NCBI RefSeq assembly: GCF_001747085.1 | Contig: NZ_MDJD01000054.1 | Location: 620,001 to 684,000, forward strand | Origin: Flavivirga aquatica | Lineage (GTDB): Bacteria; Bacteroidota; Bacteroidia; Flavobacteriales; Flavobacteriaceae | Length of the DNA stretch: 64,000 bases | Reading direction: 5' to 3' | In this document: piece after piece, positions 1-9,031 of the stretch | How positions within the stretch are numbered: the first letter of the stretch is position 1 | Layout of the letters: every line of letters starts with the position of its first letter | Program-made: the position numbers and the translations under genes | Notes under the pieces: generated by a model | The model's input: only the letters and a program-made list of their open reading frames with translations | Told to the model about the DNA's origin: nothing | Database searches by the model: none

Positions 1-1534
1 AATCCTTTTTATCTATTAATACGTCTACTTCTATTTTAAAATCTTTTAATTGTTTAGCTACAATAGTATTTAATACTGTCATAGGGTTTCCACAATTAGC
101 TGTAGACCCTACGGCTCTAAACTCAAATTTATTACCCGTAAAGGCGAAAGGAGATGTTCTGTTTCTATCTGTATTATCTAATAAGACATCTGGTATTTTA
201 CCAACAACATTAAGCTTTAATTCTGTTTTTTCTTGAGGTGATAATTTACCTTTAGTAACGCCTTCTAGCTCTTCTAAAACTTTTGTTAACTGCTCTCCTA
301 TAAATACAGAAATAATTGCTGGTGGCGCTTCATTGGCTCCTAATCTATGATCATTACTAGCAGATGTTATAGCTGCTCTTAAAAGTGACTCATGCTCATG
401 AACTGCTTTAATAGTATTTATAAAAAATGTTAAGAATTGTAAATTACTCATTGGAGTTTTACCTGGAGCTAACAAGTTTATTCCCGTGTCTGTAGATAGT
501 GACCAATTGTTATGTTTTCCAGACCCATTTACACCTGCAAATGGTTTTTCATGTAATAATACTTTAAAATTATGACGAGATGCTACACGTCCCATAATGT
601 CCATTAACAATGAGTTATGATCTACCGCTAAATTTGCTTCTTCAAAAATTGGTGCTAATTCAAACTGATTTGGAGCGACTTCATTATGCCTTGTTTTTAC
701 AGGTATTCCTAAAAGCATACATTCGGTTTCCAACTCCCGCATAAAATTTAATGCTCTGTTAGGAATGGAGCCAAAATAATGATCATCTAATTGTTGACCT
801 TTTGCCGAAGAATGCCCTAATAATGTACGCCCTGTTAACGTTATATCTGGACGACTTGCTGCCAACATTTTATCTATTAAAAAATATTCTTGTTCCCAAC
901 CTAGCGAAGAAGATACTTTTTTTACGTTTTTATCAAAATATTTACAAACTGCAGTTGCTGCATTATCTACCGCATGTAACGCTCTTAATAATGGTGTTTT
1001 ATAATCTAAAGCTTCTCCTGTGTAAGCCACAAAAATGGTTGGAATACACAACGTTGTTTCATAAATAAACGCTGGAGATGTAGGATCCCAAGCAGTATAT
1101 CCTCTTGCTTCAAAAGTATTTCTAATACCACCACTAGGAAAACTAGAGGCATCTGGTTCTTGCTGTACTAGTTGAGTGCCTCCAAATTTTTCGATAGACA
1201 TACCGTCTCCTATCGTTTCAAAAAAAGCATCATGCTTTTCTGCTGTAGATCCTGTTAATGGTTGAAACCAGTGTGTATAATGTGTTACGCCTTTGGATAA
1301 GGCCCAATCTTTCATTGAAGATGCTACTTGATCTGCTATATTTCTATCAATTTTCTTCCCGTATTGAATAGCATTTGTAACGCCTTTAAAAGCATCTTTG
1401 GTTAAATATTGACGCATTGTATTTTCATTAAATACATTCTTACCAAATAAATCTGACCGACGCTCTTTCTCTTCTACCACAATTGCTTTATAAGCCAGAG
1501 ATTCTTTTATAGCATGAAATCTTAATGTTGACAT
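1..1534 (-). CDS. glnN: Glutamine synthetase type III (GlnN), C-terminus beyond window
   Basis: ATP-dependent ligation of ammonia to glutamate, cytoplasmic, by the large dodecameric GSIII family typical of Bacteroidota. About 511 of the usual ~730 residues are visible. The protein begins MSTLRFHAIKES at the ATG complementary to 1532-1534 and runs off the left edge. Recognisable GSIII segments include FGGTQLVQQEPDASSFPSGG, GWEQEYFLID (metal/glutamate-binding region), KTRHNEVAPNQFE, VNGSGKHNNWS and SNDHRLGANEAPP. A minus-strand TATTTTTG box lies at 1579-1586. The gene is divergent from a GSII gene, so the cell has two unrelated-length glutamine synthetases under a shared 280-bp intergenic region, probably responding differently to nitrogen supply (inference). 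Assignment is secure from the motifs; only the C-terminus is unseen. Confidence 0.95.
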   Translation of the reverse strand, partial: MSTLRFHAIKESLAYKAIVVEEKERRSDLFGKNVFNENTMRQYLTKDAFKGVTNAIQYGKKIDRNIADQVASSMKDWALSKGVTHYTHWFQPLTGSTAEKHDAFFETIGDGMSIEKFGGTQLVQQEPDASSFPSGGIRNTFEARGYTAWDPTSPAFIYETTLCIPTIFVAYTGEALDYKTPLLRALHAVDNAATAVCKYFDKNVKKVSSSLGWEQEYFLIDKMLAASRPDITLTGRTLLGHSSAKGQQLDDHYFGSIPNRALNFMRELETECMLLGIPVKTRHNEVAPNQFELAPIFEEANLAVDHNSLLMDIMGRVASRHNFKVLLHEKPFAGVNGSGKHNNWSLSTDTGINLLAPGKTPMSNLQFLTFFINTIKAVHEHESLLRAAITSASNDHRLGANEAPPAIISVFIGEQLTKVLEELEGVTKGKLSPQEKTELKLNVVGKIPDVLLDNTDRNRTSPFAFTGNKFEFRAVGSTANCGNPMTVLNTIVAKQLKDFKIEVDVLIDKKD

Positions 1535-1763
1535 TCTTAATTAAATTAATTAAAATATTTTGAAAATAAATTACTGGACAAAAATAAACACCAAAACAAT
1601 AAAAACTTAAAACAAGAAAACTTATTGTTAACATTTTTTCAGTATTTATATAAAATAATGGTCTTTTTTTTAAATAAACCTTAAAAAAATGGGGTATAAA
1701 TAAAAATAACTAACCTTTTCATTAAAACACCCCCTATAAATTTTAAGTAAATGTATAAAAATT

Positions 1764-1771
1764 TATATTTG
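1764..1771 (+). promoter_or_regulatory. TAnnTTTG -7 promoter box for GSII gene
   Basis: TATATTTG matches the Bacteroidota sigma-A -7 consensus TAnnTTTG, 41 bp before the chosen GSII start. Because the box ends at 1771, the longer in-frame GTG start at 1771 would lie upstream of the transcript, which supports the ATG at 1813. No clear TTG -33 element is visible. Confidence 0.6.
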
Positions 1772-1812
1772 TGAAATTATTATCAATATTACATTTTATT
1801 AAAATATTCATT

Positions 1813-2829
1813 ATGGCAAAAATTAAATTAGAATACCTTTGGTTAGATGGTTATAAGCCAACTCAAAACTTGAGAAGTAAAACTAAGGTAGAGGAGCATG
1901 AAAACTTCAAGGGAACATTAGAAGAATTAGGAAATTGGTCTTTTGATGGGTCTTCGACTCAACAAGCTGAAGGTGGATCTTCTGACTGTTTATTAAAACC
2001 TGTTGCTATTTATCCAGATCCAGAACGTAGAAATGGTTACTTAGTAATGACAGAAGTTTTAAATGCTGATGGAACTCCTCATGAATCAAATGGTAGAGCT
2101 ACTATTGATGATGATGATAATGATTTCTGGTTTGGTTTTGAGCAAGAGTATTTCATAATGGATACAGCTACTCAATTACCATTAGGTTTCCCTATTGGTG
2201 GTTACCCTGGTCCTCAAGGTATGTACTACTGCTCTGTTGGTGGAAAAAATACTTGGGGTAGAGATTTAGTTGAAGAACATGCAGATTTATGTATCGATGC
2301 TGGTTTAAATTTTGAAGGTATTAACCAAGAGGTTGCTGCTGGACAATGGGAGTTCCAATTATTCGCTAAGGGTGCTAAAAAAGCTGGTGACGAAATATGG
2401 ATTGCTAGATATTTATTAGACAGATTAACTGAAAAATATGGTTACTACATTGAGTACCATCCAAAACCAATTAAAGGTGACTGGAATGGTTCTGGTATGC
2501 ACGCTAATTTCTCTAATGAGGTTTTAAGAACTTGTGGTTCTAAAGAAACTTACGAAGCTATTTGTGAAGCATTCCGTCCTGTAACTAAAGAACATATAGA
2601 GGTTTATGGAGCCTTTAACGACCAACGTTTAACTGGTTTACATGAAACCGCTTCAATTACAGATTTCTCTTACGGAGTATCTGATCGTGGAGCATCTATT
2701 CGTATTCCAATTATTACAGTAGAAAAAGGTTGGAAAGGCTGGTTAGAAGATAGAAGACCTGCTTCTAATGGAGATCCTTATAAAATTGCTGGACGTATTA
2801 TTAAAACTGTTAAATCTGCTAAAATTTAA
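1813..2829 (+). CDS. Glutamine synthetase type II (eukaryotic-like GSII)
   Basis: Converts glutamate and ammonia to glutamine in the cytoplasm. The 338-residue protein starts MAKIKLEYLWLDGYKPTQ, which is the short GSII form rather than the ~470-residue GSI. Family signatures are WSFDGSSTQQAEG (residues about 44-56), FGFEQEYFIMD, GGYPGPQGMYYC, GINQEVAAGQWEFQ, GDWNGSGMHANFS and RGASIRIP near the end. An in-frame extension to GTG 1771 exists but would start inside the promoter box, so ATG 1813 is used. The gene is single, followed by a strong terminator and convergent with the glycerophosphodiesterase. It is divergent from glnN. Family identification is secure; its role relative to glnN (for example different nitrogen regimes) is not readable from sequence. 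Confidence 0.95.
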   Translation: MAKIKLEYLWLDGYKPTQNLRSKTKVEEHENFKGTLEELGNWSFDGSSTQQAEGGSSDCLLKPVAIYPDPERRNGYLVMTEVLNADGTPHESNGRATIDDDDNDFWFGFEQEYFIMDTATQLPLGFPIGGYPGPQGMYYCSVGGKNTWGRDLVEEHADLCIDAGLNFEGINQEVAAGQWEFQLFAKGAKKAGDEIWIARYLLDRLTEKYGYYIEYHPKPIKGDWNGSGMHANFSNEVLRTCGSKETYEAICEAFRPVTKEHIEVYGAFNDQRLTGLHETASITDFSYGVSDRGASIRIPIITVEKGWKGWLEDRRPASNGDPYKIAGRIIKTVKSAKI

Positions 2830-2868
2830 TAACTTTAGTCCACAACATTTTAACATTTTGTTCATAAT

Positions 2869-2901
2869 AAAAGCGTTTACAATATTTTTGTAAACGCTTT
2901 T
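2869..2901. terminator. Bidirectional intrinsic terminator
   Basis: Perfect 12-bp stem AAAAGCGTTTAC / GTAAACGCTTTT with a 9-nt loop, flanked by A- and T-runs, between the convergent GSII and glycerophosphodiesterase genes. It can serve both strands. Confidence 0.85.
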
Positions 2902-2927
2902 ATTTTTGATATATAAATAATAACTTT

Positions 2928-4058
2928 TTATTTAGGTTTCCAAGTTGATACTGCCTTAACAGCCGCATCTGTATAATCTGTAAATATACCATCGACACCT
3001 GCATCGAAAAACAAATGGTATTCTGCTTCAGAATTTCCTTTACTCCATTTTTCATCTTCATTTCTAAATGTATATGGGTGTACTTTTAAATCATATTTAT
3101 GTGCTAAGTCTACAAAATTTGTTGCTGGTAATACTGTAATATTATTATTTGCATCTTTTGAAAAAGAAATAATAAATGGTTTCCAAGGTCCTATACCATC
3201 TGCATATGTAGAAGTAAAACGCATACCTTCTTCGGTTGTGAAATACTCATAGGTTCTATTATCACCATTGACATAAAAATCAAATGGTGACGCATAAGAA
3301 ATAAAATCACCTGTTGGTACATTATAATCTAAAGTACCATCGTTATTTACATTATAAGTAGAAATTAATTGCACTAATTTAACCGTAGATTTCGAATTGA
3401 TATACTGTAATGGTGCTACTTCGAAACACTGAACAAAAACTGGAGCATCGTATGAATTCATTTTTTCAGAATCTAACACCTCTAAAAGCGCATCTTCTAT
3501 CGCTAAACCTAATTTATTATGAAAATAAGGGTGCTTCATTTCTGGATAAATCCCTACTACTTTCCCTTGTGCTCCTGTTTTCAACTTTGTTAATGCTATA
3601 ATCTCCTTTAATGTTGGAATTTGATATAAGCCATCAAACTGATTAGACCTATCTGACCTTGGTTGTTTAGCTCTTAAACGTTTTATTTGAGCTAGAGTAA
3701 AATCTGAAGCAAACCAATCTGTAATTTCTTTACCATCTAAATTTTTTGTGGTTTTTAAATTCGCAAATTCCAGCAAGTCGGCAACATTGGTTGTACCTGA
3801 CATAAATGGTTCGTGACGAGCAATTAGCACACCATCTTTAGTCATAACCAAATCTGGTTCAATAAAATCTGCACCTAATTCAATGCCCTTTGCATAAGCT
3901 TCTAATGTATGTTCTGGAAAAACAGATTGCGCTCCTCTATGGGCAATTACTAATGGCTTCTCAACAACACCTCCTTCTCTATCATCTGTTTTATCGCATG
4001 AAACTATACTTACGAATAACGAAAAGATAAGAATTCCTATAAACTTAATTTTTTTCAT
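2928..4058 (-). CDS. glpQ: Glycerophosphodiester phosphodiesterase, lipoprotein (GlpQ type)
   Basis: Hydrolyses glycerophosphodiesters to glycerol-3-phosphate and an alcohol, releasing phosphate and carbon from phospholipid head groups. The 376-residue protein has a lipobox ending at Cys21 (FVSIVSC), so it is exported and lipid-anchored. The GDPD core starts at AHRGAQSVFPEHTLEAY with His40, Glu49, Glu67-x-Asp69 and His82 in the expected order (HRGA...PEHT...EPDL...RHEP). The length and the inserts after residue 100 fit the periplasmic GlpQ branch rather than the short cytosolic UgpQ branch. It appears monocistronic, convergent with GSII and in the same direction as the exchanger gene upstream. 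Family assignment is firm; substrate range is not determinable here. Confidence 0.92.
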   Translation of the reverse strand: MKKIKFIGILIFSLFVSIVSCDKTDDREGGVVEKPLVIAHRGAQSVFPEHTLEAYAKGIELGADFIEPDLVMTKDGVLIARHEPFMSGTTNVADLLEFANLKTTKNLDGKEITDWFASDFTLAQIKRLRAKQPRSDRSNQFDGLYQIPTLKEIIALTKLKTGAQGKVVGIYPEMKHPYFHNKLGLAIEDALLEVLDSEKMNSYDAPVFVQCFEVAPLQYINSKSTVKLVQLISTYNVNNDGTLDYNVPTGDFISYASPFDFYVNGDNRTYEYFTTEEGMRFTSTYADGIGPWKPFIISFSKDANNNITVLPATNFVDLAHKYDLKVHPYTFRNEDEKWSKGNSEAEYHLFFDAGVDGIFTDYTDAAVKAVSTWKPK

Positions 4059-4189
4059 TCCCTTTATTTCTTTATAATTAATAATAGCGAAAGAAACGAC
4101 TCACAAATTAAATTATCTCTATGTAAAGGTTAATATAACTATATGTTAATAGCCTACTTTTAAATGATTGTTAAGTTTACATATTAAAA

Positions 4190-5143
4190 TTACAGTTTAC
4201 CTGAAGTAAATACAAAAAACATAAAAACCCCGTAAGCCATCACTAAAAAGAACCCTTTGATTCTACTTATTTGCAATTGTTTTGGCAAGAAAATTAATGG
4301 TAATAGTATTGCTGAAATACCTAGCATCCAAAAAATATCATTAGATAATATTTGAGGCTCAGTAACAGGTATAGGTTTAACCATGGCCGTTAACCCTAAA
4401 ACAGAAGCTATATTAAAAATATTCGAACCTATTAAATTACCTAAAGAAATAGCTTTTTCTTGCTTAGCAGCTGCAATAACAGAAGCTGCTAATTCTGGCA
4501 CACTAGTACCAATAGCTATTAAGGACACACCAATTACAGCCTCACTAACTCCTACATCTTCAGCTATATCTTTAGCTCCACTTACTAACCATTCGCTACC
4601 AAAATAAAGTGCAGTAGCACCTATAATTAACCATAAAAGTATTTTAAAATTAGATACTACAGATAAAGTATCATCAACCTCATCACTTACAACTGTATCT
4701 TTCTTGGCTCCTTTAATAAGGATAATTAAAAATACGATAAGCCCTACAAATAAGAACCCTCCTTCAATAGCTGTTAATACATTATCATTTTTAAGAAAAT
4801 AATACAATACCATTGAAAATACCATCATTACTGGCCAATTAACTTTATAAAAAGATTTATCTACAGCAATAGATCCAACCATAGCCGTAATACCTAATAC
4901 CAAACCAATATTTGCAATATTAGAACCTACTACATTATTTATAGCAATAGCAGACGAACCAGACAAAGCTGCTTGAAGACTCACTAATAATTCTGGGGCA
5001 GAGGTAGCAAACGATACCACCGTCATACCAATAATCATTTTAGATATATTAAACTTAAATGATAAAGCAACAGACGAACGCACTAAAAACTCACCACCTA
5101 TGACTAATAAAATAAAGCCTAGTAAAACCCAAAGTAAACTCAT
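4190..5143 (-). CDS. Calcium/sodium antiporter (CaCA family, YrbG-like)
   Basis: Inner-membrane exchanger of 317 residues with about ten hydrophobic segments. The two inverted alpha repeats of the cation/Ca2+ exchanger superfamily are clear: repeat 1 SFATSAPELLVSLQAA and VVGSNIANIGLVLG, repeat 2 AIGTSVPELAASVIAA and LIGSNIFNIASVLG. These contain the G(S/T)x(A/V)PE and GSNxxNI ion-coordinating motifs. A charged cytoplasmic loop (residues about 145-160) separates the halves, as in bacterial YrbG/CaxA. It would use the sodium or proton gradient to expel Ca2+; the counter-ion is inferred only from the family. It stands alone between glpQ and a 750-bp gap. Confidence 0.92.
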   Translation of the reverse strand: MSLLWVLLGFILLVIGGEFLVRSSVALSFKFNISKMIIGMTVVSFATSAPELLVSLQAALSGSSAIAINNVVGSNIANIGLVLGITAMVGSIAVDKSFYKVNWPVMMVFSMVLYYFLKNDNVLTAIEGGFLFVGLIVFLIILIKGAKKDTVVSDEVDDTLSVVSNFKILLWLIIGATALYFGSEWLVSGAKDIAEDVGVSEAVIGVSLIAIGTSVPELAASVIAAAKQEKAISLGNLIGSNIFNIASVLGLTAMVKPIPVTEPQILSNDIFWMLGISAILLPLIFLPKQLQISRIKGFFLVMAYGVFMFFVFTSGKL

Positions 5144-5897
5144 AATTTTTTTTTTGCGAAGATAATATAAGAATCTACGATTAACCTTTTTTTAATTAAG
5201 GTTTTTGACTTCTTATCTAAAGCTAAAATTAAAAGACTCAAAAGTATTTATTCTACACAAACCCACTACCTAAAGGTAGTTATTTATTATAATTCCATTT
5301 TTATTTAAAGAACTCATATTGACTTTTTGTTTTTAACCGAAAATGGATCAAAGTTTGCTCAGATAAAGTTGCTTTTTAAAGGTCATAGCACCATTACGCA
5401 TTAAAAAATAACTGAAACATGGGTGAATTTTGGACATTTTTTAGGAAATATAAAAAGACGAGTTCAAAGATAAAACACTTAAAAAACAATATTTATTTTA
5501 CCAAAAGCCCCTTAGTTTTTAAAATTAATTCAAAAAAAACCCTACAATAGTATCAAATTAAAACATAAAACGTAATTATTAATTGCAAAATGAAACTAAA
5601 ACAAAGAAAGTCACTTTTCTATTAAAACCATTTTAATTTTTAAAGTTACATATTCGTATTCAATTTCATCGATTTATTAAAAAACATTTGGTAAGCATAT
5701 TAGTAAATATATATCTTCAAAAAACATTGATCTAATTAACTATTTACTAACCTAAAAAACTGAAAATTTATGATAACACTTGCAAAACTTCTAATTGAAA
5801 TAATTTTATTTATTGTTTCAATTATTTAACACCTTTATAGATAAAGCTTAGTCTAGAATAAGTTTTACTATTTTTGTCTTCTAAGAAGCTCTAAAAA
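5144..5897. other. Gene-poor intergenic region
   Basis: About 750 bp with no supported protein gene. It contains the MITE-like repeat at 5311-5464; the remainder is low-complexity AT-rich sequence with stop codons in all frames and no convincing hairpin terminator. Confidence 0.6.
5311..5464 (+). mobile_element. MITE-like repeat, copy 1 (degenerate)
   Basis: About 154 bp similar along its whole length to 46571-46728 in the same orientation. Shared blocks include TTTTTAACCGAAAATG, AGATAAAGTT, ATAACTGAAA and CATTTTTTAGGAAATATAAA. The ends form imperfect terminal inverted repeats: AACTCATATTGACTTTTTG on the left, and the complement of AAAAAGACGAGTT on the right. The right end has lost several bases relative to copy 2. 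No coding capacity is visible. Confidence 0.65.
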
Positions 5898-6050
5898 ATG
5901 CAAAAGCAAATATTCAAATTTTTAGCAAAGGTTAATAAAACTATATTACCAAGTTACTCTAAACAACAATTAGATTTAGCTAAAGCAAACAAATTACAAA
6001 TGGCTATTATAGGCTGGAGATGGTTTGTTACCAAAAATGCTTTAGATTAA
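5898..6050 (+). CDS. Small conserved-type protein, 50 residues
   Basis: Complete ATG-to-TAA ORF beginning MQKQIFKFLAKVNKTILPSY and ending GWRWFVTKNALD. The basic N-terminus, the LPSYSKQQLDLAKANK segment and the tryptophan-rich IIGWRWFVTKNALD tail look selected rather than random. From memory, similar ~50-residue proteins recur in flavobacterial genomes, often with uninformative or misleading names. No function is assigned. It is flanked by gene-free DNA on both sides and could be cytosolic or membrane-peripheral; no signal peptide is present. It is too short for most ORF thresholds. Confidence 0.6.
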   Translation: MQKQIFKFLAKVNKTILPSYSKQQLDLAKANKLQMAIIGWRWFVTKNALD

Positions 6051-6227
6051 AGCTTTATTTTAACTCTCTTAAAAAGCGGTGTTAAATAGTAACTAAACTT
6101 TAAAAATTTATCTAAACCTATAATTACTTTCTGATTAATTCAAATAATATAACTAGTTCTTAATAAATTAATAAATAGACAAAAGCCAAATAACTTGATA
6201 TTACTAATTATAGATTAAACATAACTA

Positions 6228-7802
6228 TTAATTAACAATTACTTTTTTCACCACTTTTTCATTGTTCGAATAGACCTCAAGAAAATAAACACCAGAATTT
6301 ACACTACCCAAATCTATACTAATAGTGTCTTTTACTTTTCTGAGTATTAACTTACCGAAAACATCGTAAAGTGCTAAACTACTTAAAAGCACTTTAGTAG
6401 TTACATAAACCTTATCATTCGTGGGGTTAGGATAAACACGTATAGCATCATTTAAACTAAAACTATCTTCAATACTTAATACATCTGCTTGATACACTTT
6501 AACGTAATCTATAACCATAGCACTCTTAGTAAACCTAGAATCTATGGTTCCTGCAATGCCCCCCATTGCTATGTTCAACAAAATATATTGATCGGCATCA
6601 AATGGCCATGTACTCGCATCCTTAACCAGTGGATTATAAACATAATAGACTTCACCATCAATTAAAAAAGTAATTTGATTAGGAGACCAATTAACCGAAT
6701 ATATATGAAAATTATTTACTACATCGCTAATTTCCTTAGAATTCGTATTCATCGTATTACCAAAACAACCAGCACATGAGGTATGCAATGCGCTTGATAC
6801 ATGATTTACAGCACCTAAACCATGCTCCATAATATCTATCTCGCCACAAGCAGGCCAATTTGTTGTGCCAAAACTTGAATCCCAAAACCCACCATTTTCA
6901 TCAATATTCTTACCCAACATCCAAATTGCTGGCCAGGTTCCTGCTCCTTCAGGTAATTTCGCTCTAACATCTACCCTACCATAGGTAAATGCAAATTTTG
7001 AATTTAATCTTGCAGAGGTATATTCCTTTGTTATTCCTTGATATGTAAAAGATTCTTTTATGGCTACGATATTTAAAAAACCGTTATCAACAAAAGAATT
7101 TTCTAAACGATTTGTATAATGTTGTTCTTCTCCATTAAACCAACTTCCTCCTGCCGGTAGTTGTGTTTGATGATGCCAATTATCGGGGTTCACAGCCTCA
7201 GGAATATCAAAATTATCTTCCCAAACTAAATTTGTGTATTCTACATCAATAGCGTTTGGATCCGTTCCTGCAGAGCCGTCTCTAAAATTATCAATTAAAT
7301 AAGTTCCTGGAGTTGTAACTCCTCCATCAATGAAAATTGTTAATTTACCATATGTGCCAGCAGCATTAACAGGTGTTACACCATCTGAACTTAATACTGC
7401 GTTGGAAAAATTGAAAGTAATATGATCTATCCAACCACCTCCAGAAGGTACATTTTGGGTAACCTGAACATTAGGATTTTCACCATCCTCTAACTTTAAA
7501 GTTACAATATGTGTATTAGGATCAAACCCATAGAATGATAACGAAAGAATATTTTGAGAGTCTAAATCAATAGGCTTTATTAAATCAATTGAAAAACCCT
7601 GCCATGCATTAGATCCATCATTAAAAAATTGTCCTACATCATTTCCAGAATCATTAGGATCTTTATTAAAAGAAAAACCACTTCCTAAAAAAGCCGTAAA
7701 ATTATCTGATGAATCAGAAAAGTCTATCGATACCTCTTGTGAAACAGACAGTTGCGAAACAAATAAAAAGACAAAAAATAGATTAATAAAATCCCTCTTC
7801 AT
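6228..7802 (-). CDS. Secreted GH16 beta-glucanase (laminarinase type) with T9SS tail
   Basis: 524 residues. An N-terminal signal peptide (to about residue 21) is followed by a beta-sandwich carbohydrate-binding-like region (about 25-175), a GH16 catalytic domain (about 190-440), and a Por secretion sorting domain (IRVYPNPTNDKVYV to the end, ...VVKKVIVN). The catalytic signature GEIDIMEHG gives Glu321, Asp323 and Glu326, the nucleophile, helper and acid/base of GH16. WPAIWMLG and the substrate-cleft tryptophans are present. GH16 enzymes with this motif cleave beta-1,3 or beta-1,3-1,4 glucans such as laminarin; the exact substrate is inferred. The tail directs export by the type IX system. No SusC/SusD pair lies nearby, so this is not in a classical polysaccharide utilisation locus. 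Confidence 0.93.
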   Translation of the reverse strand: MKRDFINLFFVFLFVSQLSVSQEVSIDFSDSSDNFTAFLGSGFSFNKDPNDSGNDVGQFFNDGSNAWQGFSIDLIKPIDLDSQNILSLSFYGFDPNTHIVTLKLEDGENPNVQVTQNVPSGGGWIDHITFNFSNAVLSSDGVTPVNAAGTYGKLTIFIDGGVTTPGTYLIDNFRDGSAGTDPNAIDVEYTNLVWEDNFDIPEAVNPDNWHHQTQLPAGGSWFNGEEQHYTNRLENSFVDNGFLNIVAIKESFTYQGITKEYTSARLNSKFAFTYGRVDVRAKLPEGAGTWPAIWMLGKNIDENGGFWDSSFGTTNWPACGEIDIMEHGLGAVNHVSSALHTSCAGCFGNTMNTNSKEISDVVNNFHIYSVNWSPNQITFLIDGEVYYVYNPLVKDASTWPFDADQYILLNIAMGGIAGTIDSRFTKSAMVIDYVKVYQADVLSIEDSFSLNDAIRVYPNPTNDKVYVTTKVLLSSLALYDVFGKLILRKVKDTISIDLGSVNSGVYFLEVYSNNEKVVKKVIVN

Positions 7803-8395
7803 AACTATAGTATTTTTAAGTTAATAAAAATACTTTATTCCACTTCAATAGCTTAGTCTTTAACCTATACAAAAACCATACAATATAACCTATTATCTCC
7901 TTTGGAAAAGCTAAGAAGCTATTTTTACTAGACCTTTTTTTACTTATTCATTCAGTTAAAGATAATACAGTCACCAAAAAAAGCTATCTTATATATCAAA
8001 TTTTAAAAAAGAGAAATTCCTATAAACACAAATGTATCATTAAACTGGGTTGACGTAAAGGGTATTACCTTTGGCACATACCAAGCGATGTTAAAAGGTA
8101 AAAATGGAATGCGCTATATTTTAATCTAATAAAAAAACATGCAAAGATACAGGAAAGTGTTAAAATAGCTTTTGAAACATTTCCTGAATTAAAATTAAAA
8201 ATGCCATAAATAATACTAAAAGACTTAGAGTGGTTTATGCTTTATTTCAAGATTTAGAGTTCTTTTCTTTGCTAGAAAATTTGAAGTTTACAAAAAATTA
8301 AAAGTAAAAACATTTATATTTGACTTAATATCAATAAAAAACGAAGTCTCAAAACTCCCCTAGGTTTCTAGGAAAAAAATAGTCTCAAATAATAA
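7803..8395. other. Intergenic region with possible decayed coding sequence
   Basis: About 590 bp between the divergent glucanase and Crp genes. The stretch 8041-8215 reads in two frames as protein-like pieces (VKGITFGTYQAMLKGKNG, then KIQESVKIAFETFPELKLK), broken by stops, which suggests an old pseudogene of unrecognised family. A TATATTTG box at 8315-8322 and a small palindrome CCTAG-GTTT-CTAGG at 8359-8372 precede the Crp gene. Confidence 0.4.
8315..8322 (+). promoter_or_regulatory. TAnnTTTG box upstream of Crp-family gene
   Basis: TATATTTG, 73 bp before the ATG at 8396. It matches the -7 consensus; no well-spaced TTG -33 element was found. Confidence 0.5.
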
Positions 8396-8971
8396 ATGAA
8401 TGAACTATATATAATATTAAAAGAGCTAATTGGCTTAACAGAAATTGAATGGCAAAACTTTAAAACAAAGCTACAGCAAAAAGAGTTTAAAACTAAATCC
8501 TTAATAATTAAAGAAGGAGGTATTGCTTATAATCTATACTTTATTAAATCTGGTTTATTAAGAACATATCATTTGCAAAACGGAAAAGAAGTCAATACTT
8601 ATTTTGCTTGTAATAACCAGATTATTTCAGCCTTTTCTAGTTTTATAACACAAACACCTTCTTTTGAAAATTTAGAAGTTATTGAAGATAGTATTGTTTA
8701 TTCGTTATCATATCAAGCATTGACGGAGTTATATAAAGCGTCTTCCAAATTTGAAAAACTTGGGAGGGTTTTAGCAGAAAAAAATTACTTATGTATCCTT
8801 GATAGAACCATTACAATGCAAACTAAAACTGCTAAAGAAAAATACTTAGATTTTATTAAGAATTATAATGAAAAAATAGTTCTAAGAGTTCCGCAATACC
8901 AAATTGCAAGCTTTCTTGGGATTGCTCCAGAATCGTTAAGTCGAATTAGAAAAGAAATATCCATTTCTTAA
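8396..8971 (+). CDS. Crp/Fnr-family transcriptional regulator
   Basis: 191-residue cytoplasmic DNA-binding regulator. An N-terminal cyclic-nucleotide-binding-like beta-roll (about residues 25-115; ...IIKEGGIAYNLYFIKSGLLR, then TYFACNNQIISAF) leads to a C-terminal helix-turn-helix with recognition region QYQIASFLGIAPESLSRIRK. The phosphate-binding-cassette arginine of true cAMP receptors is not evident, so another or no ligand is likely, as in many Bacteroidota Crp proteins. It ends 60 bp before the strictosidine-synthase-like gene in the same direction and may control it (inference from proximity). Confidence 0.88.
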   Translation: MNELYIILKELIGLTEIEWQNFKTKLQQKEFKTKSLIIKEGGIAYNLYFIKSGLLRTYHLQNGKEVNTYFACNNQIISAFSSFITQTPSFENLEVIEDSIVYSLSYQALTELYKASSKFEKLGRVLAEKNYLCILDRTITMQTKTAKEKYLDFIKNYNEKIVLRVPQYQIASFLGIAPESLSRIRKEISIS

Positions 8972-9031
8972 CAAATATCAATGCAAACAAATTAAATTTT
9001 TAGTCACTTTGTATTATAAAAAACAAATACA

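Noticed and set aside
1771-1812. Longer GTG start for the GSII gene
   Set aside because: The GTG is the last base of the promoter box onward, so it would not be in the transcript; GSII homology begins at MAKIKLEY.
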